From positions 1-64,000 of the forward strand of contig NZ_WJFD01000001.1 of NCBI RefSeq assembly GCF_009647655.1: DNA of 64,000 nt, written 5' to 3'. Source of the stretch: Chitinophaga sp. SYP-B3965 (GTDB taxonomy: Bacteria; Bacteroidota; Bacteroidia; Chitinophagales; Chitinophagaceae). Shown one piece after another: positions 41,806-49,772 of this stretch. How positions within the stretch are numbered: position 1 is the stretch's first letter; each line of letters starts with the position of its first letter. A program made the position numbers and the translations under genes. Under the pieces are notes generated by a model. It saw only the letters and a program-made list of their open reading frames with translations, did no database searches and was not told where the DNA came from.

Positions 41806-44205
41806 TTAGAATTGAAGTGAAACATTGAGCCCGTACGTTTTGGTAGCGGGAAGATTGAAGAAATCCAGCCCGGTAGTATTGGACTGATCATATAACACCT
41901 GGTTTGGGTCCACCCCTTTATAAGCCGTCCACAGCAGGAGATTACTCACGTAAGTGGACACGGTTAGTTTCTGCGGGAATTTCATATTTGAAAAGACCAG
42001 CTGCCAGGAAAGTTGCAGGTTATTGATCCGCAGGTGATCTGCTTTTTGTATGTACGCTTCTGCCACACCACTTTCACCATATCTTACCCAACGGTTTTGT
42101 TCCACTGGTTGGGCCGGATCGTAAAAGTCAACCGGTGTGGTGTTAACATGCCCATCTGCCGTTACACCGGGAAATACATACCCTTTCGTATTTCTCTCTA
42201 TACCGGAAACAGCGGATCTGCCATAATAGTCCAATGCAGCCTGTGTACCATTCCATACATCGCCGCCTTTTTTCCATTCCCAGTCAATGCCCAGGGTGAG
42301 TGTTTTCCAACGCAGCGTATTATTCATCTTCACTACAAAATCAGGTATAGGGTTGCCGATCACGGATAACTCATCATTCACCAGCGGAAATCCATCCGGC
42401 CCAACAATGAGCTGATGGTTGGCATCCCGCTGGTAAGTGTTTCCAACAATGGCGCCCAGTACTTCTCCATTTACAACAGCTTTGTGCACATTGCTGAAAC
42501 CAGCCACCGGTGTATAGTTGTAGCCATCTGTTACTTGTGTTACTTTATCGTTATAAGCAGAGAAGGAGAGTTGGTGTGTGGTAGAGAAGAGCCTGTTCAA
42601 CAAATAAGTTTCAAACAGTTGCAGGGAGAGATCAATGCCTCTTTTGCGATGGTCTGCTATATTTTTCAGTTGCCAGGTGTTTTGTTCATAAACAGGGAAC
42701 AGATCATCCTGTACATCTCTGATAAATACCTCACCGCCCAAAGCCAGTTTATTCCGGTAAGTCACTCTCAGGCTACCTGTCCATTCCCTGTGGGAAACAG
42801 GCTGCAGTCCATCGTATCCGCTTATTTCCATTGTAGGGAAATACTGCATGGCCTGTGCAGAATTGTAACGCAATAGGTTGGCATAGGAGAGTGATTCTGA
42901 AATAGGCAGTTCACTATAGTACTGATTGTAGGCAACGTTAGCCATGATGCGGAATCGCTGTGGTATGCCGTTCAACCGTGTATGCAGGTTGATAGAAGGG
43001 GAGAAGTATTTATTACTGCTAAGCGTATTGGAAAAGTAGAAACGGTTACCCGCATCCAGCCCAACTTCTACCCCGTTATCGTAATACCTGCTGGCAAAGT
43101 TAAGTGTGGCCTGCTGTGCTGTACGCTGATAGTGGTATGCATTGATACGAGTGTTGGAAGCCTGTAAAGTATAGTTGGCCCTGATCTCTGATTTGATATT
43201 GCTGCAGCAATCTTCTATACGATAGATGCCGTTGGCAAGCAGGTAGTAATCAGCATCTTTTTTATCCCTTTGGAATGAAATGCCGGCAGGAAAATACGCA
43301 GTACCTGGCTTATAGCCTTCCAGGCTGTTCTCCGCCGTTTTTTCGTAAGACTGGGTGAGTTTGTATTCATACTTATGATGCCATCTGCTGATGATCAGGC
43401 TGGTGTTGTGTTTCTGCTGAAAGTAACGATTACCGCTGTTTTGCAGTAAGAAGTCAGGATTATCCGACAGCGGACTATAACTGGTGTAGGGATCACTAAA
43501 ACTCACAGGTGTTAACAGGGAGTTCTGATATACCCTGTTTAAAAAGCCATTCCGGTTGGAATTGGTAAAGCGGTTATCCAGGTAACTATAACTGCCGGAT
43601 ATCTTATGCCTGGGCGTAAAGATACTCAGTGTAAGACCGAGGTTCCTGGCACTGTTCTCATTTTCCCGGATGAAGGTCTGCTCTTTGGATTGTCCGAGTT
43701 TCAGGTCTAAGTTCGATATCAATGTTCTGTTCCGGAAAAGATCAGTCTGCAGATTAAATGCCTGTGAGAAGAGAGAAGCAGTTCTGAAAATGGGATGATG
43801 ATAAGCCGTAGCACCGGGTTGAAGGGCAGGCCCGTAACTGAATACATCATTGTGCTGGTGCAGGAGTTGACCATATTGGTCCTGCAGGGCAGGGAGCCGG
43901 TTAATGGTCTTCAGTTCTACCGTGGTATTAATACTACCGGCAAAGGCTAAACGGTAAATATGTTGTGGGCTGAATTGCAGTTTACCATCTACCAACCTCA
44001 CCGCTTTGATCACCATGCCCGGTTGATATCCTTCCGCTACCAAAGTGCTTTTACGCACACTATAGCTGGAATCATCGAGCTTAACCCTTGGAGAGATCAG
44101 TCGGAGGTAATCGTTGGAAACTACCGGCTCAACAGGTTCATTGGACTGTGCGTTTAGCAGGAAAGGTATAAGAACAAAAAGAAACGTGATAGAGATCCTG
44201 GTCAT
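41806..44205 (-). CDS. SusC-like outer-membrane barrel lacking a plug domain
   Basis: This 799-residue protein has a signal peptide (1-19, ending LLNAQ) and the barrel part of SusC-type receptors. Barrel landmarks are IPDFVVKMNNTLRWKTLTL followed by GIDWEWKKGGDVWNGTQ, LRINNLQLSW, NLLLWTAYKGVDPNQ and the final TYGLNVSLQF. Only about 70-80 residues separate the signal from the first barrel-like strands (NTTVELKTINRLPALQDQYG). No carboxypeptidase-like or plug motif (IRG, VVDG) is present. It is about 280 residues shorter than the SusC at 5830. A plug of the missing type lies in the A2M protein encoded four bases downstream. It follows two tandem PorT-like genes; all four probably share one transcript. 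No SusD is present. Confidence 0.85.
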   Translation of the reverse strand: MTRISITFLFVLIPFLLNAQSNEPVEPVVSNDYLRLISPRVKLDDSSYSVRKSTLVAEGYQPGMVIKAVRLVDGKLQFSPQHIYRLAFAGSINTTVELKTINRLPALQDQYGQLLHQHNDVFSYGPALQPGATAYHHPIFRTASLFSQAFNLQTDLFRNRTLISNLDLKLGQSKEQTFIRENENSARNLGLTLSIFTPRHKISGSYSYLDNRFTNSNRNGFLNRVYQNSLLTPVSFSDPYTSYSPLSDNPDFLLQNSGNRYFQQKHNTSLIISRWHHKYEYKLTQSYEKTAENSLEGYKPGTAYFPAGISFQRDKKDADYYLLANGIYRIEDCCSNIKSEIRANYTLQASNTRINAYHYQRTAQQATLNFASRYYDNGVEVGLDAGNRFYFSNTLSSNKYFSPSINLHTRLNGIPQRFRIMANVAYNQYYSELPISESLSYANLLRYNSAQAMQYFPTMEISGYDGLQPVSHREWTGSLRVTYRNKLALGGEVFIRDVQDDLFPVYEQNTWQLKNIADHRKRGIDLSLQLFETYLLNRLFSTTHQLSFSAYNDKVTQVTDGYNYTPVAGFSNVHKAVVNGEVLGAIVGNTYQRDANHQLIVGPDGFPLVNDELSVIGNPIPDFVVKMNNTLRWKTLTLGIDWEWKKGGDVWNGTQAALDYYGRSAVSGIERNTKGYVFPGVTADGHVNTTPVDFYDPAQPVEQNRWVRYGESGVAEAYIQKADHLRINNLQLSWQLVFSNMKFPQKLTVSTYVSNLLLWTAYKGVDPNQVLYDQSNTTGLDFFNLPATKTYGLNVSLQF

Positions 44206-44268
44206 ATGCTATCATTTGGGGAAAGGATGCATAGATTTTCAGGAATCCATAAACGGGAGAAAAAGAAT

Positions 44269-45012
44269 TTATAGTTTGAATAAATACCCGGCGCTCAGGC
44301 CAAAGTATCTGTTTCTTCGTTTTTCAGGGGAATAAGTATAAACATCCGCCAGCCCCAGGCTATAATTAACATTGAATAACAAGCCGTTCTTACATTCATA
44401 TCCAGCTATGAAATTGAGCCCTGCATCATAGGGCTTATAATAAAAGGGTGCATATTGCGGACTGGGAATTAGGGCCGGCTGCTTGTTTGTAATTTCTATC
44501 TTACCCTGATCGCGGTATTCAGTGATAATGAGCGTAGCCGCATTCTCATCTCTTGAAGATCTATGGGTAGAATATTTGCCAGACAATGCTTTTGCAAAAT
44601 ACGGGCCTGCCCCTACTGCCAGTTTGCCCCTGCCCAGGGATTTCTTATACAGGAGGTTCAGCGGTAGTTCAAGATAGGTGAGGTTAGTTTTGTCATTAGT
44701 GATATGATAAAATCCATTAGCGCCGACCCGGTATTCCTTCTCATCTCCTTTTCTGCTCAGTAGTAACCGGGGCTGCAAATAAAAGCCCTTTACCAGGTGG
44801 ATATCTGCTATCAGGCCTGCGTGCCACTTTGGGTCAAACAGACTTTTCTCTGAAGGAGTGGATGCAGGACCACCAATATCCCCGAATTGTTCCCGGTCAG
44901 AGATCCTTAAAGCAGTACTACTATAACCACCAACAACCCCAACAGAGATCTGCGCACAAACGGGCAGGGTACAAACAATAAGAAGAGAAAGAAATATTAT
45001 TCTCATAAACAT
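44269..45012 (-). CDS. PorT-like outer-membrane beta-barrel protein, copy 2
   Basis: This 247-residue protein has a signal peptide (MFMRIIFLSLLIVCTLPVCA) and an eight-strand barrel with alternating hydrophobic strands. Typical segments are ISVGVVGGYSSTALRISDRE, WHAGLIADIHLVKGFYLQPR and AGLNFIAGYECKNGLLFNVN. It is a clear paralogue of the next gene upstream (45017-45745), sharing the segments VGGYS, PRLLLS/PQVLIS, and the C-terminal NYSLGL...YTYSPEKRRN/YPKGPEQRKN. The start at 45012 leaves a four-base gap after the upstream stop; an ATG at 45006 is possible. Such barrels may be structural or secretion-linked; their role in this operon is unknown. Confidence 0.85.
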   Translation of the reverse strand: MFMRIIFLSLLIVCTLPVCAQISVGVVGGYSSTALRISDREQFGDIGGPASTPSEKSLFDPKWHAGLIADIHLVKGFYLQPRLLLSRKGDEKEYRVGANGFYHITNDKTNLTYLELPLNLLYKKSLGRGKLAVGAGPYFAKALSGKYSTHRSSRDENAATLIITEYRDQGKIEITNKQPALIPSPQYAPFYYKPYDAGLNFIAGYECKNGLLFNVNYSLGLADVYTYSPEKRRNRYFGLSAGYLFKL

Positions 45013-45016
45013 GGAT

Positions 45017-45745
45017 TTACTTACGCCATAACCGGAACATATAACCCGCACTCACACCAATGTAGGCATTCTTCCTTTGCTCCGGACCTTTGGGGTATAC
45101 ATTGGTCAGCCCCAGACTATAATTGATATTGAATAATAATCCTTTCTTAAATTCATATCCGGCAATGAAATTGATCCCGGCATCAGAATTTTTGTAATAC
45201 TTTCCCTGGGCAGTACTCACTACAAAGTCATCAAACTGGATGTTGAGGTCATTTTTAAAACCGCCAACGGGCTGATGATTAGGGTCTGTGATCGTACCCT
45301 CATCCTTGTATGTGCCAGACAACGGAAAAGCAAAATAAGGCCCGGCGCCCACAGCCAGTTTACCTGGCCCCAGCCGGAACTTGTATACAATGTTCAATGG
45401 TATTTCCAGGTAGATCAGTCTTGTTTTATAAGTGCCATCCACCCAATGCTGGTATGACCGTTCTTCTTCCTCTTTTACACCTTTGGAGCTGATCAATACC
45501 TGGGGCTGTATATAAAGACCTTTAAACAGGCGAAGATCTGCCATCACACCACCATGCCATTGCGGAGTATATTTGGTTTTCGCAAAAGTGGATGGATTAG
45601 GACTGGCAAAATCCTGAGCGGCGAAAGTGCGGTCGGAAATACGTTGGGTAGCATGGCTGTAACCACCGGTAACACCTATAGAAAGCTGTGCACAAACAGG
45701 CAGGGCAGCAATGGTAATAAGGACGGAAAGTAATGTTGTCTTCAT
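45017..45745 (-). CDS. PorT-like outer-membrane beta-barrel protein, copy 1
   Basis: This 242-residue protein has a signal peptide (1-19, ending LPVCAQ) and the same eight-strand barrel layout as its downstream neighbour: LSIGVTGGYSHATQRISDRT, WHGGVMADLRLFKGLYIQPQ, AVGAGPYFAFPLSG, and the C-terminal AYIGVSAGYMFRLWRK. The pair arose by tandem duplication. It is the first gene of a leftward operon that continues into the plug-less barrel and the A2M gene. The promoter should lie in 45746-45790, the short gap after the helicase stop. Confidence 0.86.
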   Translation of the reverse strand: MKTTLLSVLITIAALPVCAQLSIGVTGGYSHATQRISDRTFAAQDFASPNPSTFAKTKYTPQWHGGVMADLRLFKGLYIQPQVLISSKGVKEEEERSYQHWVDGTYKTRLIYLEIPLNIVYKFRLGPGKLAVGAGPYFAFPLSGTYKDEGTITDPNHQPVGGFKNDLNIQFDDFVVSTAQGKYYKNSDAGINFIAGYEFKKGLLFNINYSLGLTNVYPKGPEQRKNAYIGVSAGYMFRLWRK

Positions 45746-45790
45746 AGCTTGAGGGATGGGTTATAAAATAACGGAAATAACGGCAAATTA

Positions 45791-47686
45791 TTACATGTCA
45801 GCAAATTCCCAGGCACTTTGATAAGCATCCCGTTGTTCTGCATACGTGATGAAATCTGCGTAAAATGGTAATTGTGAAAGTGTTGCACTATCCCCGATCA
45901 CCACCAGTTTTTTACGGGCCCTCGTCATGGCCACATTCATGCGCCTGATGTCAGAGAGGAATCCGATATTATTTTCTGAATTACTTCTTGTCATGCTGAT
46001 ATACACAATATCCCTTTCCTGCCCCTGGAAACTATCTATCGTATTCACGGAGATCCTGTTCCCATAACTTTGCAGCACAGGCGAATGCAGTAACTGTTCC
46101 TTCAATACCTGTATCTGTTGCTTGTAAGGAGAAATGATCGCAATATTAGGCAGTTCATGATCCCCATACCGGCTGCGTAATTCCGTTACCAGCAAAGTGA
46201 GGTGTTTGTATAAAAAGGCTGCTTCATCAGGATTGGTAGTGCTGGTGCCTTCGGACTTTTCATCAAATCCGCAGCCAGCTGTATCCACAAAGGCCAGCGG
46301 TTTATCATCAGAGAATAACAGGTGTTGTGCTACAGAACCATGTGCCCTTAGTTTATCCTGGTAAAAGATAGAAGAAGAATAACCCATGATCATCTCATTC
46401 ATGCGGTATTGTTCTTCCAGTAACACCACTGCCTCAGGATGTAAGGCCACACACTTTTCCAGCAAGGTAGTGCTCAATCCGTTCTTCGCCGCTTCATTGG
46501 ATTTAACAGTAGGGGATAACTGGCAATGATCTCCTGCCAGCACCACTTTCTGTGCTTTAAGGATGGGTATCCAGCAGGCTGGTTCCAATGCTTGTCCCGC
46601 TTCATCGATCACCACCGTATGATAAGTAAGGTTCCGCACGGTATAGTGATTCGCACCAACCAATGTTGCCGTGATCACCTGCGCTTTAGCTAAGAGGTCA
46701 TCAATAATATATTGTTCTGTTTTATCTACCTGCTTCATAATATTGCGGGCTTCGTCAAAGAGTGCTTTCCGCTGATCGCGTTCCGCCTTGCCGAAATTCC
46801 GCTTGTACTTATGCGCCATATTCCTGAACTCGTTCGCCTGCTTTTTCAGTTTCCCGATCTCCTTCATGCTGCTATGTTCAGATACACGGCTATCCAGCGT
46901 GAGGGACATCAGGTGTTCTGAAACACGTGCCGGATTTCCTACCCGCAATACATTCAATCCTTCGTCCGATAACTTTTCACTGAGCAGATCTACTGCTGTA
47001 TTACTGGGCGCTACTACCAGGATCTGTTTATGATCCTGTTTGATCAATGCCTTGATTGCTTGTACCAGCGTAGTGGTTTTTCCCGTTCCGGGAGGGCCAT
47101 GTACAATAGCCAGATCATTGGCGGCAACAATCTTATCTACTGCCGCCTGCTGGGAAGCATTTAATTTTGAAACAGGGTAAGAAGGAATGCCGGTATGGAA
47201 ACCAGGTTTCTTTTCACCCGTAAGTACCTGGATAAGCGGTTTTTCACTTTGTGCGGCGGCTTGTTTCAGGGCATTCTGCATTTCATCATAACTGGTATCA
47301 TCAAAAAGCAGGTCGATGCCCAGTTTGCCATTGCGGGACCATTCCGGCAATTCATCTGTACGCAAAGTGATCTTGAGGCGGTTACCGCTCTGGAAGGAAA
47401 TAGTGCCTTCCACGAAGTCCTGTTTCCTGTCGTGATTAGAGAATAACACAGCAGATACACCAAAACGCAGCTGATGTACCACATCCTGGTGAGTGGTACG
47501 TTCCACCTCCACCGTCAGGTAATCTCCGCGGCTCATTTCAGTATCCGTAATGGCAATGGGGTACCAGGTTAATCCGTTGGCTCTGCGTTCGGACACAGAC
47601 AAGGTTTCGCTTAATTTCTGATAAGATAACTGATCAACTTCCCGCTCCGTTTTCAACAGGTCCAGCAGCTTTGAAAAATAATGCAT
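45791..47686 (-). CDS. Superfamily 1 helicase, UPF1/IGHMBP2-like
   Basis: This 631-residue protein has an N-terminal beta region (about 1-165) like the beta-barrel of IGHMBP2-type helicases. The SF1 core follows, with Walker A HGPPGTGKTTT (196-206), motif Ia VVAPSNTAVDLL, DEAG (361-364), motif III GDHCQLSP, VNTIDSFQGQERDIV and RRMNVAMTRARKKLV. It would unwind RNA or DNA 5' to 3' with ATP. No nuclease or zinc domain is attached. A single gene; the A2M operon starts after it on the same strand, separated by 45 bases. The family is very clear; the nucleic acid substrate is not. Confidence 0.93.
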   Translation of the reverse strand: MHYFSKLLDLLKTEREVDQLSYQKLSETLSVSERRANGLTWYPIAITDTEMSRGDYLTVEVERTTHQDVVHQLRFGVSAVLFSNHDRKQDFVEGTISFQSGNRLKITLRTDELPEWSRNGKLGIDLLFDDTSYDEMQNALKQAAAQSEKPLIQVLTGEKKPGFHTGIPSYPVSKLNASQQAAVDKIVAANDLAIVHGPPGTGKTTTLVQAIKALIKQDHKQILVVAPSNTAVDLLSEKLSDEGLNVLRVGNPARVSEHLMSLTLDSRVSEHSSMKEIGKLKKQANEFRNMAHKYKRNFGKAERDQRKALFDEARNIMKQVDKTEQYIIDDLLAKAQVITATLVGANHYTVRNLTYHTVVIDEAGQALEPACWIPILKAQKVVLAGDHCQLSPTVKSNEAAKNGLSTTLLEKCVALHPEAVVLLEEQYRMNEMIMGYSSSIFYQDKLRAHGSVAQHLLFSDDKPLAFVDTAGCGFDEKSEGTSTTNPDEAAFLYKHLTLLVTELRSRYGDHELPNIAIISPYKQQIQVLKEQLLHSPVLQSYGNRISVNTIDSFQGQERDIVYISMTRSNSENNIGFLSDIRRMNVAMTRARKKLVVIGDSATLSQLPFYADFITYAEQRDAYQSAWEFADM

Positions 47687-47737
47687 GGCGCAAAGGTACT
47701 ATATTGTACATTATGGGCATAACCAACTGATAATGAG

Positions 47738-48442
47738 TTATTTCTTCCAGAGTTTATTATTCACCACCCGCTCAATTACCTGGTCCCGGTAATTCCTGCT
47801 GATGGGCACCCGGAAGGCTCCTATGATGATCTCATTGTTCTCAATAGCCTCTATTTTGGCAATAGCAACAATGTAGGATTTATGCACCCGGATAAAGGAT
47901 TGCCCATCCAGGTTTTCTTCCACATTCCTTAGATAGAGTAAAGTAACGTGTTTGCCTTTGGTGGTATAAATGGTCACATAATTCTGCATGGCCTCTATGT
48001 AAAGGATCTCGGAAAAATAGATCCTTTCATATTTGTAATCACATTTGATGAAGAAATGATCAGCAACATCCGTTCTCGTAACCAGCTGGTGATAATCCCG
48101 GGCTTTACTAACCGCTTTGAAAAAACGGTTAAAGGTGATAGGCTTTACGAGATAATCCAGTACATCCAGTTGGAAACCCTCCAGTGCAAAACTGGGATAG
48201 GCGGTTGTAATGATCACCATGGGCGGATGCGGGGTCATTTTAAGGAACTCGATACCATTTATCACAGGCATTTGAATATCCAGGAAGATGAGGTCCACCG
48301 TTTTTTCATTCAATAACTTTGTTAGCTCCAGCGGGTTATTTCCGGTTCCGGTGAGTTGCAGAAAATCCACTTCCTTTACATAGTTAACAATGCATTCCCT
48401 GGCTAAAGGTTCATCGTCTATGGCTACACAGCTGAGGGTCAT
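47738..48442 (-). CDS. LytTR-family response regulator
   Basis: This 234-residue protein has a receiver domain (about 3-118) with phospho-acceptor D55 in LIFLDIQMPVINGIEFL, acidic D9/D10 near the start, and T/K positions typical of CheY (VIITTAYPSF; YLVKPITFNRF). The C-terminal LytTR DNA-binding domain (about 135-230) has ILYIEAMQNYVTIYTTKGKH and FIRVHKSYIVAIAKIEAIEN. Its ATG overlaps the stop of the kinase gene by four bases (ATGA), so the two are coupled. The likely target is the divergent receptor gene at 49773. Confidence 0.94.
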   Translation of the reverse strand: MTLSCVAIDDEPLARECIVNYVKEVDFLQLTGTGNNPLELTKLLNEKTVDLIFLDIQMPVINGIEFLKMTPHPPMVIITTAYPSFALEGFQLDVLDYLVKPITFNRFFKAVSKARDYHQLVTRTDVADHFFIKCDYKYERIYFSEILYIEAMQNYVTIYTTKGKHVTLLYLRNVEENLDGQSFIRVHKSYIVAIAKIEAIENNEIIIGAFRVPISRNYRDQVIERVVNNKLWKK

Positions 48443-49554
48443 GATACTTTTTTTAAGGTTTCAGGAAAAAGGTCCAGCTGTAACAGGATCCTGAATTGAT
48501 CCGTTTCTTTTTGGATGGTCAGCTGATGACTGGCAGGATAGATGAGGTCTAGCCTCCGCTGTACGTTTTTTAATCCAATGCCACTATAGGGAAGCACTTC
48601 AGCAGAGCGGCGCTGAGAGGAGATGCTGTTGGAAATATCAAAATGCAATTGGTGTTTATCAAAGCGCAGGTGCATCCTGATCCAGTTGGGTTGATCCGGC
48701 TGCTGGGATACATGTTTAAAAGCGTTTTCAATAAAGGGCATTAATATAAATGGGGCAATGGTAAAGTTGCCGGCCTGCAAATGCAGTTCTTCCATTTCTA
48801 TGCTGAGTTCTACATTCTGTTCCTGCCGCAGTCTTTCCAGTTCAATAAAATTTTCCAGGTAAATGAGTTCATGACTGAGCGGGATCTGCTGCTCATTACA
48901 TTCATATAACTGGTAACGCAGCAGTTCAGAGAATTTGGCCAGTGATTCAGAGGCCATGTCCGGATTTTTATGAATGAGTACAAAAATAGAGTTGATGGTA
49001 TTAAAAAGGAAATGAGGATTAAACTGCGACTTCAGGAATTTCAATTCTGTTTCAAGTTTTTCCTTCTCCAGCAGCCGTTCCCTTTGTTTCGTTTCGATCC
49101 AGTTCTTGGCCAGTTTAACACTCATGGCCAGCGTCATACTGGCAGCGGAAGAAGAAAGCGTATTGAGCTGAAAGAAATAAAAGTAATTACCCGGCTGCAC
49201 ACCATACAGGTCCGCAAGGGATCTCCCGGAGATCCAGGCACTCACATAATACCCCGGTACAATAAGAGCTGCTACGCTGATAATGGTGATGATCAGCAGG
49301 CTCACGTATTGCACATACCGCCCCTTTTCCAGAAAACGGGGAATAAGGAAATAAAGATTGAAATAAACACCCACTGCCTGGAACACCACGTAGAATAAAA
49401 ACTTGATGGAGTAGGGGGTATATAAGATGTTGTTGGCAACAGCGGACACGCTGCCGATCATCAGCGTCCACCACATGCAATGGTATATGAACCAAAGGGG
49501 AAGATGATAGAGCTTGTACTTAAAGAACCAGTGATATTTGGAGGATGCAGCCAC
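48439..49554 (-). CDS. LytS-type sensor histidine kinase
   Basis: The open frame extends to 49821 but would overlap the divergent receptor gene. Related kinases begin just before a segment like WFFKYKLYHLPLWF. A GTG at 49554 gives that N-terminus (AASSKYHWFFKYK...) and 371 residues; a TTG at 49572 is an alternative. Four membrane helices (about 17-150) are followed by the His_kinase domain with the H-box KSQFNPHFLFNTINSIF (H181) and the ATPase N-box FIENAFKHVSQQ and G-box YSGIGLKNVQRRL. It should autophosphorylate and hand the phosphate to the LytTR protein, whose gene overlaps its stop by four bases. Confidence 0.9.
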   Translation of the reverse strand: MAASSKYHWFFKYKLYHLPLWFIYHCMWWTLMIGSVSAVANNILYTPYSIKFLFYVVFQAVGVYFNLYFLIPRFLEKGRYVQYVSLLIITIISVAALIVPGYYVSAWISGRSLADLYGVQPGNYFYFFQLNTLSSSAASMTLAMSVKLAKNWIETKQRERLLEKEKLETELKFLKSQFNPHFLFNTINSIFVLIHKNPDMASESLAKFSELLRYQLYECNEQQIPLSHELIYLENFIELERLRQEQNVELSIEMEELHLQAGNFTIAPFILMPFIENAFKHVSQQPDQPNWIRMHLRFDKHQLHFDISNSISSQRRSAEVLPYSGIGLKNVQRRLDLIYPASHQLTIQKETDQFRILLQLDLFPETLKKVS

Positions 49555-49772
49555 TCTTTTAAAATTAGGCAAATTCCCTGATAAAGCCCCTGCAGGAATA
49601 CAACCGGTATTAAAATATTGACGAAAGGAATGGCAGAACAGGTGAAAGGTAATTTCATAGCATTTTCCGGGCGGAACCTGCAAAAAGGCACACGATCTGC
49701 AGCTCAGCAATTTTATCCCACAGCTCAGCATATAAAATTTTTGGCCTGCAGGATTCCTGTTTCCTTTATAGT

